Below are positions 8,080-16,766 of a stretch of 64,000 nucleotides of DNA, piece by piece; the stretch's first letter is position 1; each line of letters begins with the position of its first letter. Source of the DNA: Flavobacterium yafengii (GTDB lineage Bacteria > Bacteroidota > Bacteroidia > Flavobacteriales > Flavobacteriaceae); contig NZ_JASCRY010000001.1 in assembly GCF_030010375.1 (NCBI RefSeq), forward strand, positions 868,001-932,000, read 5' to 3'. A program made the position numbers and the translations under genes. The notes beneath the pieces were generated by a model. It saw only the letters and a list, made by a program, of their open reading frames with translations, did no database searches and had not been told where the DNA came from.

Positions 8080-8457
8080 TTACGACTTCATATTCGAAAC
8101 TTTGTATGTTTTACCGTCAGCAGCGGCTTCGACAACTTTAGTCAATTTTTCTGGAGTTTGAACCGTTTTATCAAAAGTTACGGTGGCTAATTTTGTATCA
8201 AAATCTACCGTTGCTTTTTGAACACCGTCCAGTCCGGTTAAATCTTCTTGAATCGTTTTGGCACAGCCTATAGCGCATGTCATCCCTTCTACAGAGAAAC
8301 TCGCTGTTTGAAGATTGGCAGCTGCGATTTCTTTTTTAACTTTGGGAACTTCTGTTGTTGCAGTCTCTTTCGAAACTATTTCTGTTGATTTCTCTTTACA
8401 GCCTACAAATAAAACACTTGTAAGTACTAGAGTTACTATTGATTTTTTGAAATTCAT
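8080..8457 (-). CDS. lipoprotein with a heavy-metal-associated (HMA) domain
   Basis: A 125-residue protein with a lipoprotein signal (MNFKKSIVTLVLTSVLFVGC, Cys 20), a charged linker, and a C-terminal HMA domain beginning QTASFSVEGMTC. The metal loop reads GMTCAIGCAKTI. Three residues separate the cysteines instead of the two of the classical MTCxxC site; as far as I recall this variant is frequent in Bacteroidetes periplasmic HMA proteins. It could bind Cu(I), Hg or another soft metal outside the cytoplasm. The ATG at 8457 is preferred over the longer frame from 8502 because it gives the signal peptide. Confidence 0.85.
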   Translation of the reverse strand: MNFKKSIVTLVLTSVLFVGCKEKSTEIVSKETATTEVPKVKKEIAAANLQTASFSVEGMTCAIGCAKTIQEDLTGLDGVQKATVDFDTKLATVTFDKTVQTPEKLTKVVEAAADGKTYKVSNMKS

Positions 8458-8566
8458 TATGATGTAAATTTTAAAGATTAAAAGCGTGTTTCTGAACTGC
8501 AAAATTAATTAAAAAAAGAAGGACTAATTCATAAAATAATTACAATTTTGGGGCAAAATAATCTTT

Positions 8567-9433
8567 ATGGAATCGAAGCAGTTAAAATGGGTGTACTTGA
8601 TGGTTCTTGCCTTGGTTTGGGGAAGTTCATTTATATTAATAAAAAAAGGATTAATAGGTTTGACGGCTTTGCAATTAGGGTCGTTGCGAATCCTATTTGC
8701 AGCTGTTTTTTTATTGTTGATAGGATTTAAAAGCTTGTCTAAAATCCCATTGCATAAATGGAAATTCATTGCCTTAACGTCCCTGTTTGGGACATTTATA
8801 CCGGCTTATCTGTTTGCGATTGCCCAAACCGAAATTGACAGTTCCGTGAGTTCTATTTTAAATTCTCTGACTCCTTTGAATACATTAATTTTAGGGGCTT
8901 TAGTTTTTGGATTGCAATTCAAAAGAAATCAGATTTTTGGAATTCTAATTGGTTTAATAGGAAGCGCTTTGTTGATTTTGAATGGTGCTATTCATCATCC
9001 GGAACAGAATTATTATTATGCTATTTTGGTTTTAATAGCTTCAATATGTTATGCCGTCAATGTGAATTTAATCAAAAAATATTTACATGATTTGAGTCCG
9101 TTGAGTATTACTACCGGTAATTTTATGGTATTGTTTTTTCCGGCATTCATAATTCTGTTTTTCTCCGGTTTCTTCGAAGTGATTCACGATGTGAAAGTGC
9201 AGGAATCGGTTTTGTTTATAGTAATTCTTGGGGTTGTAGGAACTGGAATCGCAAATATTCTGTTCTTTAAACTCATCCAAATGTCCTCACCAGTTTTTGC
9301 TACCTCGGTAACGTATTTGATTCCTGTTGTTGCTTTTTGTTGGGGGTTATTAGACAATGAAATGCTTACTGTGGTTCAGTTTTTTGGTGCTTTTATCGTT
9401 TTAATCGGAGTGTATTTGTCTGCTAAAAAATAG
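8567..9433 (+). CDS. DMT-superfamily transporter, EamA family
   Basis: A 288-residue protein with ten hydrophobic segments arranged as two EamA repeats (about residues 8-140 and 150-286). The N-terminal WGSSFILIKKGL and the C-terminal PVVAFCWGLLDNE..Q..GAFIVLIGVYL patterns are typical of drug/metabolite transporters. It is likely an inner-membrane exporter of amino acids or related metabolites, and the substrate cannot be read. It stands alone, divergent from the HMA lipoprotein gene and convergent with the M16 peptidase pair. Confidence 0.87.
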   Translation: MESKQLKWVYLMVLALVWGSSFILIKKGLIGLTALQLGSLRILFAAVFLLLIGFKSLSKIPLHKWKFIALTSLFGTFIPAYLFAIAQTEIDSSVSSILNSLTPLNTLILGALVFGLQFKRNQIFGILIGLIGSALLILNGAIHHPEQNYYYAILVLIASICYAVNVNLIKKYLHDLSPLSITTGNFMVLFFPAFIILFFSGFFEVIHDVKVQESVLFIVILGVVGTGIANILFFKLIQMSSPVFATSVTYLIPVVAFCWGLLDNEMLTVVQFFGAFIVLIGVYLSAKK

Positions 9434-9453
9434 ATTCGAAAACTTTATAAAAC

Positions 9454-9486
9454 AATAAAGGCTGCCTAAATAGACAGCCTTTATTC
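9454..9486. terminator. terminator between the DMT transporter and M16 genes
   Basis: AATAAAGGCTG and CAGCCTTTATT are perfect complements around a 10-base loop. The site is between two convergent genes. Confidence 0.78.
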
Positions 9487-9503
9487 ACTAATTCAAGTTT
9501 TGA

Positions 9504-11552
9504 TTATTGAAAATCAGCATCTGAAACACCTTCATTGATTTTTACGTCAGATATTTTAATATCCAATTCAAATCCTATATTTTGAATAATGTTAAAAGGA
9601 ATCTTAACGCCTTTTACATCCTTGTAATCTCCGTAATTTGTAGTTTGCGTTATGGTTTGACCACCTTGTTCTATTACTTTAGATTCTGCCAGTTTTAATC
9701 CTGAAGTCACATCGTAATAGAATGTTGTTTTTCCGTTTTTTACGGCATATGCCTCTTTTCCGCTGATTGACTCAATACCGCTTAATACCAATCCTTCTTT
9801 TTTAGAAAGCAATAATTCTTCAAAAGTTGTTGCGCTTGCTTTCATATCAGTAAGCGTCGTTCCTTCGATGTTCTGGCGTTGTCCTTGTTGCATTACGTAA
9901 GCTCCTTTTTCATTTACCACCTGCTTCATCAAGCTCATGGTTCCCATCGCTAATTCAACCATTAGTTTGCCTTTAGCATCAATTTTTGTTGTGAAATTTA
10001 AAGGTGAAGGTGCTTGCGGAATAGTTGTAGTTCCGTTCATCGCAATTGTTTTTACAGCAGAAGCTGCTTTTTCTCCACCAATAGCTTTGATGTAGTTATC
10101 AATAACGCTTTTGGCAGTTACGCCGGCAGGAATGTCTTTTTTGAAAACTGGTTTTTCCAATGGATTACCGTATTTGTCAAAATAAAACATTGGAATTTTT
10201 AGTTTTTCCAAAGCTGGAATTACTTCCGATCCTTTTCCGGCAATAATGATTCGTTTATTGTCTAAAAGGAAATATTTGTTGGCTGCACGAAGTACATCAT
10301 CAGCAGTTACCGCATTGATAGTTTTGATATAGTTTTCATAAAAATCTTTTGGAAGATCTTCCGTCTCAATATTCAAGGCATATCGAGCGATTGATTGCGG
10401 CTTTTCTACCTGCATCACAAATCGTCCGATGTAACCTGCTTTAGTGTTACTCAATAACTCCTCGCTTACTTTTTCGGTACGTATTTTTTTGATTTCTTTG
10501 ATAAATTCAACTACTGCACTATCTGTAACTACGTTTCTTACCGCTGAAGTCGATCTTAATTTTGTAACGTATTTTCCGCTTCCTATTACGGAACTGGCGC
10601 CGTAAGTCCAGGCGTGTTTTTCTCTTAAATTCATATTAAGGTAACTATTGAAGTCGCCGCCAAGAATAGAAGTGGCAATTACAGCAGGGAAGAAATCAGG
10701 ATCACTCATTTTTAAATTTAAAGTATTTACTAATGAAATCTCCGATTGTACTGCATTAGGAACGTCAACAAAATTGATTTGAGTAAACGGTACATTTTCT
10801 GGTGCTGCGTACGTCAGTTTTGGCGTGCTTCTTTTTTGCCATGATCCAAATAGTTTCTCTACAATTGGCTTTGCTTCTTTGTATTTAATGTCTCCAATGA
10901 TTATTAAATAAGCGTTTTCGGGAACAAAATAATTAGCATAATTAGCTTGAATATCTGCAAGAGTTACATTTTTAATCGTTTCTTCGGTCATGTATTCCCC
11001 TGAAGGATGGTTTTTTCCAAAAGCAAGTGCATCAACAACCCTGTTTGCAATTGCAGGAACACTCTTTTCCTGAGATTTAAGATTCTCCAGTAATTTTGCT
11101 TTCTCTTTCTCGAATTCTTCTTGAGTAAAATTTGGATATAAAGCTCCTTCGGCCATTAATTCCAGAATTCGTTTAGAATATTTAGAAAGAGTGCTTGCGT
11201 AAGCGCCTTGAGAATTAAAATTAAGATCAGCTCCTAGAAAATCAATCTCTTCATTGAAAGCATCTTTGGCTAATTTTTTACTTCCATTTCCTATCATGCT
11301 ACTCGTCAAGTCATCAACTCCTTTTTTATTACCTTCGGCATAAGGAGCATTGTCTAATGAGAGACTGAAGCTAACTTTTGGAAGTTTGTGATTTTCAACA
11401 ATCATGACCTTCAAACCATTTGGCATAACAAAAGTTTGTGGTTTTTTGATGTTTACTACTGGTGAAGCTCCAGGTTTTGGTTGTGTGCGATCTTGTGCCT
11501 GCATAATTCCTGTTACCAACAAAATGAATAATAATATATTTGTTTTTTTCAT
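9504..11552 (-). CDS. M16-family peptidase-like protein without the zinc motif
   Basis: A 682-residue secreted or periplasmic protein with signal peptide MKKTNILLFILLVTGIMQAQ. Two M16 (pitrilysin-like) domains occupy about residues 35-460. The zinc-binding HxxEH is absent: the equivalent position reads GVDDLTSSMIGNGS. The last 200 residues form a separate beta-rich domain resembling LolA/LolB-type lipoprotein-binding folds. It lies 13 bases downstream of an M16 peptidase that keeps HFFEH, so the two probably form a heterodimer like the alpha and beta subunits of mitochondrial processing peptidase. The domain assignment is firm and the complex is an inference. Confidence 0.9.
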   Translation of the reverse strand: MKKTNILLFILLVTGIMQAQDRTQPKPGASPVVNIKKPQTFVMPNGLKVMIVENHKLPKVSFSLSLDNAPYAEGNKKGVDDLTSSMIGNGSKKLAKDAFNEEIDFLGADLNFNSQGAYASTLSKYSKRILELMAEGALYPNFTQEEFEKEKAKLLENLKSQEKSVPAIANRVVDALAFGKNHPSGEYMTEETIKNVTLADIQANYANYFVPENAYLIIIGDIKYKEAKPIVEKLFGSWQKRSTPKLTYAAPENVPFTQINFVDVPNAVQSEISLVNTLNLKMSDPDFFPAVIATSILGGDFNSYLNMNLREKHAWTYGASSVIGSGKYVTKLRSTSAVRNVVTDSAVVEFIKEIKKIRTEKVSEELLSNTKAGYIGRFVMQVEKPQSIARYALNIETEDLPKDFYENYIKTINAVTADDVLRAANKYFLLDNKRIIIAGKGSEVIPALEKLKIPMFYFDKYGNPLEKPVFKKDIPAGVTAKSVIDNYIKAIGGEKAASAVKTIAMNGTTTIPQAPSPLNFTTKIDAKGKLMVELAMGTMSLMKQVVNEKGAYVMQQGQRQNIEGTTLTDMKASATTFEELLLSKKEGLVLSGIESISGKEAYAVKNGKTTFYYDVTSGLKLAESKVIEQGGQTITQTTNYGDYKDVKGVKIPFNIIQNIGFELDIKISDVKINEGVSDADFQ

Positions 11553-11565
11553 GATTTAGAATGTC

Positions 11566-12891
11566 TTAGTTTTTAGCCTGTTCTGTGGAAGGAATATAAT
11601 CCAAAAGCAATCTTTGGTTTGGATTTAAATATTTTTTTGCTACGTCTCTAATTTCCTCACGAGTAATAGAATGTAAAAGTTCTATCTCGTTGTTGATTAA
11701 ATTGATATCGCCGTAAAGCATATAATAGGTTGCTAAATTTTCGGCAATTCCTTCTACATTTGAATTGGCATTCACGAAATTATTGTCAAACTTATTTTGT
11801 AATTTTTGAAAATCTTTTTCAGAAATCAATTCGGTTTGAATTTTTACAATTTCTTCGTCAATTTCTTTTAAGACATCAGCAGCTGTGTTAGCTCCCATTG
11901 GTAAACCATACAAAATATACATTCCGTAATCTTCCTGACTAAAACCAACGGCACCTATTTGTAATGCCATTTTTTTCTCATCAACGATTTTTTTATACAA
12001 TTTTGAACTTTTTCCATCACTTAAATAAGAAGAGATGAAATCTAAAACTCTGGCGTCTCTTGTTTTCATTGAGGGAGTTCTGTACGAAGCAACTAACATT
12101 GGAATTTGGATGTTAGCGTCCTGATACGTTGCTTTTATCGTTTGAGTGATTGGCTCTTCAACAAAAGTTTGTTTCGTTACAGCAGTTCCTTTTTTTATTG
12201 GTCCAAAATATTTCTGAATCCATTCTTTGGCTTGATTTTTTTCGAAATCACCGGCAACAACTAAAACGGCATTGTTCGGAATGTAGAATTTTTTATTAAA
12301 TGCCTGAAATTCTTCTAAGGTTGCGGCATCCAAATCTTTCATAGAGCCAATAGTGTTCCAACGATAGGGATGTTTCTTGAACATGTTTTCTTTTACAACC
12401 GTAAGAATATTTCCATAAGGGCGATTGTCAAAACTGGTTCTTTTCTCCTCTTTTACAACTTCATTTTGAGTGTCAACACCAATTTTATTGATTACAGGAT
12501 GCATTAATCTTTCGGATTCCATCCAAAGTGCTAATTCTAAATTATTAGAAGGAAATACTTCATAATAATAGGTTCTGTCATCCGAAGTGTTAGCGTTATT
12601 CGTTCCGCCGTTAGCGGTAACAATTTTCATCCATTCGCCACGTTTGATGTTTTCAGTTCCTTCAAATAACAAATGTTCAAAGAAATGGGCAAAACCAGTT
12701 CGGTCTGGTTTCTCGTCTTTGGAACCTACATGATACATCACAGAAGTGACTACTACAGGCGCAGAAGGATCGTTATGCAAAATGACGTGCATGCCATTGT
12801 CTAAATTGTATTCTTCGAAAACTACTTTTTGAGCCGAGGCTACTCCACCAAGCATGAGCACTGTACTTAAGGCCATTATTGATTTTTTCAT
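11566..12891 (-). CDS. M16-family zinc metallopeptidase (catalytic partner)
   Basis: A 441-residue protein with signal peptide MKKSIMALSTVLMLGGVASA and two M16 domains. The inverted zinc motif HFFEH is at residues 69-73, and the downstream acidic helix NEVVKEEKR supplies the third ligand. It should be an active periplasmic endopeptidase for peptides or unfolded proteins. It is the first gene of a two-gene unit with the zinc-less M16 protein, with a 13-base gap between them. The pair is common in Bacteroidetes; the substrate is unknown. Confidence 0.92.
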   Translation of the reverse strand: MKKSIMALSTVLMLGGVASAQKVVFEEYNLDNGMHVILHNDPSAPVVVTSVMYHVGSKDEKPDRTGFAHFFEHLLFEGTENIKRGEWMKIVTANGGTNNANTSDDRTYYYEVFPSNNLELALWMESERLMHPVINKIGVDTQNEVVKEEKRTSFDNRPYGNILTVVKENMFKKHPYRWNTIGSMKDLDAATLEEFQAFNKKFYIPNNAVLVVAGDFEKNQAKEWIQKYFGPIKKGTAVTKQTFVEEPITQTIKATYQDANIQIPMLVASYRTPSMKTRDARVLDFISSYLSDGKSSKLYKKIVDEKKMALQIGAVGFSQEDYGMYILYGLPMGANTAADVLKEIDEEIVKIQTELISEKDFQKLQNKFDNNFVNANSNVEGIAENLATYYMLYGDINLINNEIELLHSITREEIRDVAKKYLNPNQRLLLDYIPSTEQAKN

Positions 12892-13061
12892 ATTGGATTA
12901 ATAATTTTATTTACTATAAGTAACTTAAAAAGGGGTATTGTTACATCAAAAATACTGCAGAATGAAACTTTAACAACTGTTCATTTCAATTTTTTATCAA
13001 ATAGCTTCAAAAGGATGATAAATCAGGGTGTTAGGTGCAGTAAATATTTTTTGTTTTACTA

Positions 13062-13092
13062 ATTGCAGGTTAAATATTTAATTGTATATTTG
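13062..13092 (+). promoter_or_regulatory. promoter of rplU-rpmA
   Basis: TATATTTG at 13085-13092 matches the -7 consensus. ATTG at 13062-13065 lies 19 bases upstream as a near-match to the -33 TTTG. The ATG of rplU follows 31 bases later. Confidence 0.65.
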
Positions 13093-13122
13093 CAACCTTA
13101 AAAATTATTAAAACAATTCAGT

Positions 13123-13545
13123 ATGTATGCAATCGTAGAGATAGCAGGGCAACAGTTCAAAGTAAGCAAAGACTTAAAGGTTTATGTTCACCGTTTGACT
13201 AATGAAGAAGGTTCAAAAGTTTCTTTTGACAAAGTTCTTTTATTAGATGATAACGGAACTATCACTTTAGGCGCCCCAGCTATAGAAGGTGCTTCAGTAG
13301 AAGCTAAAGTGTTACAACACTTAAAAGGAGATAAAGTTATCGTTTTCAAAAAGAAAAGAAGAAAAGGATACAAAAAGAGAAACGGTCACAGACAATATCT
13401 TACTCAAATTGTAATTGAAGGTATTACTGGTGTTGGTGCAAAGAAAGCAGCTCCTAAAAAAGCAGCAGTTGAAGCAACTACAGAAGAAGTTGAAGCTCCA
13501 AAGAAAAAGGTAGCTAAAGCTAAAAAAGAAGACACAAAAGAATAA
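13123..13545 (+). CDS. rplU: 50S ribosomal protein L21
   Basis: A 140-residue bL21. The first 103 residues are the standard protein, from MYAIVEIAGQQFKVSKD to the RRKGYKKRNGHRQYLTQIVI signature. A Lys/Ala/Glu-rich tail of about 35 residues follows (repeats of KKAAPKKAA and EAPKKKVAKAK). The tail is an addition relative to the E. coli protein and probably extends flexibly on the ribosome surface. It is followed 23 bases later by rpmA, the universal pairing. Confidence 0.97.
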   Translation: MYAIVEIAGQQFKVSKDLKVYVHRLTNEEGSKVSFDKVLLLDDNGTITLGAPAIEGASVEAKVLQHLKGDKVIVFKKKRRKGYKKRNGHRQYLTQIVIEGITGVGAKKAAPKKAAVEATTEEVEAPKKKVAKAKKEDTKE

Positions 13546-13568
13546 TAACAAAATAAAACTAATACGTC

Positions 13569-13835
13569 ATGGCTCACAAGAAAGGTGTCGGTAGTTCTAA
13601 GAATGGTAGAGAATCAGAATCAAAACGTTTAGGCGTTAAGATATTTGGTGGTCAAGCTGCTATTGCTGGGAACATCATCGTAAGACAAAGAGGTTCAAAA
13701 CATAATCCAGGTGAAAACGTTTACATTAGTAAAGATCACACACTACACGCAAGAGTAGATGGAGTTGTTTTCTTCCAAAAGAAAAGAGATAACAAATCAT
13801 ACGTTTCTATACTTCCATTTGAAGTTGAAGCATAA
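13569..13835 (+). CDS. rpmA: 50S ribosomal protein L27
   Basis: An 88-residue bL27. The mature N-terminus [20 protein letters not shown] reaches the peptidyl-transferase centre, and [16 protein letters not shown] is the family signature. There is no Firmicutes-type cleavable leader. It is co-transcribed with rplU and followed by a strong GAAA-tetraloop terminator. Confidence 0.98.
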   Translation: MAHKKGVGSSKNGRESESKRLGVKIFGGQAAIAGNIIVRQRGSKHNPGENVYISKDHTLHARVDGVVFFQKKRDNKSYVSILPFEVEA

Positions 13836-13855
13836 TTGATTTTCTCAATTATTAT

Positions 13856-13886
13856 AAAACCCGTTTCGAAAGAAACGGGTTTTTTG
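13856..13886 (+). terminator. terminator of rplU-rpmA
   Basis: A 12-bp stem AAAACCCGTTTC / GAAACGGGTTTT is closed by a GAAA tetraloop and followed by T residues. Confidence 0.92.
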
Positions 13887-13890
13887 TTTT

Positions 13891-13923
13891 CCTCACCCCA
13901 GCCCTCTCCGAAGGAAAGGGAGC
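13891..13923. repeat. second copy of the dispersed C/G-rich palindromic repeat
   Basis: CCCTCTCC-GAA-GGAAAGGG forms a hairpin and shares its centre TCCGAAGGAA and its flanking cytosines with the copy at 7363-7397. Confidence 0.65.
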
Positions 13924-13959
13924 CGATAGTCGAAATTGAAGGGTTTTATTTTTAGATTA

Positions 13960-13996
13960 AAAACGCTCCTAGCCTTCTGAAGGCTAGGAGCGTTTT
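13960..13996. repeat. 17-bp perfect palindrome
   Basis: AAAACGCTCCTAGCCTT is followed by CTG and by its exact complement ending in CGTTTT. The core CCTAGCCTTCTGAAGGCTAGG resembles the two C/G-rich repeats. It has terminator geometry on both strands, but no gene ends directly at it. Confidence 0.75.
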
Positions 13997-14146
13997 GATG
14001 TAATTGATATTATATTTTGCTTACGAAGTCGGGAGCCTTCGAAGAGCTAGGTGCCTAAATGAGTTTGTATATTCATTTAAGTAGAGTTATTACTTTTTTA
14101 TAAAAAACTCCAGCTGTTTACAATAAAAATTAAACTTCTGATTGAT

Positions 14147-14485
14147 TTATTCTAAGGTTTTATATAAAATATAGACGTTCAACAGAAAGTAGAAAAAGGC
14201 TGGTAAGGAAACTAAAAAAGAATCTCTCATCTTTATTCTTACGCCCACGCCAAGCAGCATCAACAAAGCTAAGCCTCCTGAGGCAAAAACTAAAATAGTG
14301 TAATTCTGGATGCCTATAAATAAACCAAAAGCGCCTGTCAATTCTAAAACAGCGGTTAGTATTCCAAACTTTTCAAGGCCAAAGCGTTTGAATTCATTTT
14401 TCATGTTTGTAGAGACAAAATAAGCGATTCCGTAGATGAGAAAGGAGATTGCCGAAAAAAAAATAAGTACATTTAAGAAATTCAT
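14147..14485 (-). CDS. DoxX-like small membrane protein (second of a pair)
   Basis: A 112-residue protein with four hydrophobic segments and the DoxX-type middle EKFGILTAVLELTGAFGLFIG. The family includes subunits linked to terminal oxidases and thiosulfate:quinone reductase, as well as many proteins of unknown role. It lies 7 bases downstream of another DoxX-like gene of identical length, so the two may form one membrane complex. No cofactor-binding residues are evident. A function beyond membrane protein cannot be claimed. Confidence 0.75.
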   Translation of the reverse strand: MNFLNVLIFFSAISFLIYGIAYFVSTNMKNEFKRFGLEKFGILTAVLELTGAFGLFIGIQNYTILVFASGGLALLMLLGVGVRIKMRDSFLVSLPAFFYFLLNVYILYKTLE

Positions 14486-14492
14486 ATTTTAA

Positions 14493-14831
14493 TTATTTGG
14501 AAGCGAATAGCGCTACAAAAAGGGATAACGCCAAAAGGAATAAAGATGGGAAATGTTTAGACCAAGGGTTTTTTGCTTTAAAATGAAAAAATTGTGCACA
14601 TGCCATTAAAAAAGCCATTAAAAGTGCCGGTATAAATACTAATTCAGGAAACCATATTCCTGTTATTAATAAGGTTGCCAAAGTTGTTTTTGACGCGCCT
14701 ACGAAGTTTCTTGTCAAATCAGACAAGCCATATTGTTTAAATTCGGCAACGATGTTGTCAAGCCTAAAAATCCAAACATAACTTACGGACAACGCGATTA
14801 CAAGTTGGGCAATAATAGTATAAATATTCAT
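14493..14831 (-). CDS. DoxX-like small membrane protein (first of a pair)
   Basis: A 112-residue protein with four hydrophobic segments. It resembles its downstream partner in size and topology but not closely in sequence; both carry an FKxxGL motif after the first membrane segment (AEFKQYGLSDL here, NEFKRFGLEKF in the partner). A TATATTTG -7 element on this strand at 14920-14927 is the likely promoter of the pair. The role is unknown. Confidence 0.75.
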   Translation of the reverse strand: MNIYTIIAQLVIALSVSYVWIFRLDNIVAEFKQYGLSDLTRNFVGASKTTLATLLITGIWFPELVFIPALLMAFLMACAQFFHFKAKNPWSKHFPSLFLLALSLFVALFASK

Positions 14832-15196
14832 AGTTTTATGGTTATAGTTGTTCTCTTCGTCGGTTTTATAAATATGGCTTTTGAGTAAGCTTAGTTTTCT
14901 GTAAACTATATAATATACTCAAATATACCATAAACTTAGAACATAATGATTCCGTTGTTGACTTATTAATAATGGCAGTTACTTTTATTATGCTGTCAAT
15001 TAAACTTTGGCCTGTGTAGGGACTAATTAGTAAATTAAATCTGGATTTGCGCTAATAAATGGGAGATAAATCTGTGAGGTGGGTTTTACTAATAACAAAA
15101 AGTCGCGCAACAGGGCCAATCAAAAACAAAAAACCCTCGCATTTCTGCAAGGGTTTCTATGGTAATTCGTGATTTTTAATTCGTAATTAAAAAAGA
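14832..15196. other. gene-free stretch between the DoxX pair and ahcY
   Basis: It contains the minus-strand -7 element TATATTTG at 14920-14927, for the DoxX pair, and the ahcY terminator at 15121-15157. Nothing else is recognisable in the AT-rich remainder. Confidence 0.6.
15121..15157 (-). terminator. terminator of ahcY
   Basis: AAACCCT(C)GCA pairs with TGC(A)AGGGTTT around a short loop. On the minus strand it is followed by a T-rich run. Confidence 0.82.
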
Positions 15197-16513
15197 CTAA
15201 TATCTGTAATATTCTGGTTTGAATGGACCTTCAACTGGAACACCAATATAATCAGCTTGATCAACACGTAAAGTCTCTAATTCAACACCTAATTTAGCTA
15301 AGTGCAACATTGCTACTTTCTCATCTAAATGTTTTGGTAACATGTACACGTCATTGTTGTATGCCGCGCTGTTTTTCCACAATTCGATTTGAGCCAAAGT
15401 TTGATTTGTAAATGAGTTACTCATTACAAAACTTGGGTGACCTGTAGCACAACCAAGGTTTACCAAACGACCTTCAGCCAAAATAAGAATGTCTTTTCCG
15501 GCAATAGTATATTTGTCAACTTGTGGTTTGATTTCAATTTTTGATGCCCCGTGGTTTGTGTTCAACCAAGCCATATCAATTTCGTTATCAAAATGTCCGA
15601 TGTTACAAACGATAGTTTTGTCTTTCATTTTTTCGAAATGAGAACCCAAAACGATATCTTTATTTCCAGTAGTCGTAATGATAATATCAGCAGTTGCGAT
15701 AACTGTATCTAATTTTTTCACTTCAAAACCGTCCATTGCAGCTTGTAAAGCACAAATTGGGTCAATTTCAGTAACCGTAACAATAGAACCAGCACCTCTA
15801 AAAGAAGCAGCAGTTCCTTTACCTACGTCACCGTAACCACAAACGATTACTCTTTTTGCAGCAAGCATAATATCAGTTGCACGACGAACCGCATCAACTG
15901 CAGATTCTTTACAACCGTATTTGTTATCAAATTTCGATTTAGTAACCGAGTCATTTACGTTGATAGCCGGCATTGGCAATGTTCCCGCTTTTACTCTTTC
16001 GTACAATCTGTGAACTCCTGTTGTAGTTTCTTCAGATAATCCTTTAATTCCAGAAACTAATTCCGGGAAACGGTCAATAACCATATTCGTTAAATCTCCA
16101 CCGTCATCAAGAATCATGTTCAATGGTTTTCTGTCTTCACCAAAGAATAATGTTTGCTCAATACACCAGTCAAAATCTTCTTCGTTCAAACCTTTCCAAG
16201 CATAAACTTGAATTCCTGCAGCAGCAATCGCAGCAGCAGCCTGATCTTGAGTAGAGAAAATGTTACAAGAACTCCAAGTCACTTCAGCACCAAGAGCGAT
16301 TAAAGTTTCAATCAAAACCGCAGTTTGGATTGTCATGTGCAAACATCCAGCAATACGAGCACCAGCAAGTGGTTGTTCGTTTTTGTATTCCGCACGAAGG
16401 GCCATTAAACCTGGCATTTCAGCTTCAGCTAGTTCAATTTCTTTTCTTCCCCAAGCCGCTAGAGAAATGTCTTTAACTTTGAAAGCCACAAAAGGCATAG
16501 TTGTAGTACTCAT
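15197..16513 (-). CDS. ahcY: adenosylhomocysteinase (SAH hydrolase)
   Basis: A 438-residue cytosolic NAD-dependent enzyme that splits S-adenosylhomocysteine into adenosine and homocysteine, removing the product inhibitor of methyltransferases. Visible signatures are [15 protein letters not shown], the Rossmann segment [36 protein letters not shown] and the C-terminal DKYTIAG and [15 protein letters not shown]. The length is typical. It stands alone with its own terminator. A TAAATTTG -7 element is present on this strand at 16547-16554. Confidence 0.98.
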   Translation of the reverse strand: MSTTTMPFVAFKVKDISLAAWGRKEIELAEAEMPGLMALRAEYKNEQPLAGARIAGCLHMTIQTAVLIETLIALGAEVTWSSCNIFSTQDQAAAAIAAAGIQVYAWKGLNEEDFDWCIEQTLFFGEDRKPLNMILDDGGDLTNMVIDRFPELVSGIKGLSEETTTGVHRLYERVKAGTLPMPAINVNDSVTKSKFDNKYGCKESAVDAVRRATDIMLAAKRVIVCGYGDVGKGTAASFRGAGSIVTVTEIDPICALQAAMDGFEVKKLDTVIATADIIITTTGNKDIVLGSHFEKMKDKTIVCNIGHFDNEIDMAWLNTNHGASKIEIKPQVDKYTIAGKDILILAEGRLVNLGCATGHPSFVMSNSFTNQTLAQIELWKNSAAYNNDVYMLPKHLDEKVAMLHLAKLGVELETLRVDQADYIGVPVEGPFKPEYYRY

Positions 16514-16546
16514 TTATAGTATATTTGTAATTGTAAAATTTTTTTG

Positions 16547-16554
16547 CAAATTTA
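16547..16554 (-). promoter_or_regulatory. -7 element of the ahcY promoter
   Basis: TAAATTTG on the minus strand, 34 bases before the ahcY ATG, matches TANNTTTG. No clear -33 box. Confidence 0.5.
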
Positions 16555-16669
16555 CGTAATAACTTTAGAATTTAACTGTTTTCTAAAAGATTTATGAATT
16601 GTTTAATTCGCTAATCTTTTGAACATTAACTAAATAATTTCTTAAAGCTGAACTTGTTTCAGTTTCTAG

Positions 16670-16745
16670 AGCTATTTCCCGTTATTCGCTATATCTTTTT
16701 CCACGCAAAAAAGCGTGAAAAAAGGATGTCGCTACTACCGGGGCT
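16670..16745. repeat. long imperfect inverted repeat, probable dispersed element
   Basis: The left arm (AGC..CCCG..CGCTATATC..TTTTTCCACGC) and the right arm (GCGTGAAAAAAGGATGTCGCT..CCGGGGCT) are approximate complements around an AAAAAA loop. The size and near-perfect inner stem suggest a MITE-like or REP-like element placed just before the phosphopantetheinyl transferase gene. Confidence 0.65.
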
Positions 16746-16766
16746 AAAAACCAAGACCATAACACG

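Larger units (their letters stand above)
13836..14146. other. gene-free stretch with terminator and palindromic repeats
   Basis: It holds the rpmA terminator, a copy of the CCGAAGGAA dispersed repeat (13891-13923), a 17-bp perfect palindrome (13960-13996), and a further fragment with CTTCGAAGAGCTAGG near 14038-14052. No open frame is supported. Confidence 0.7.
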
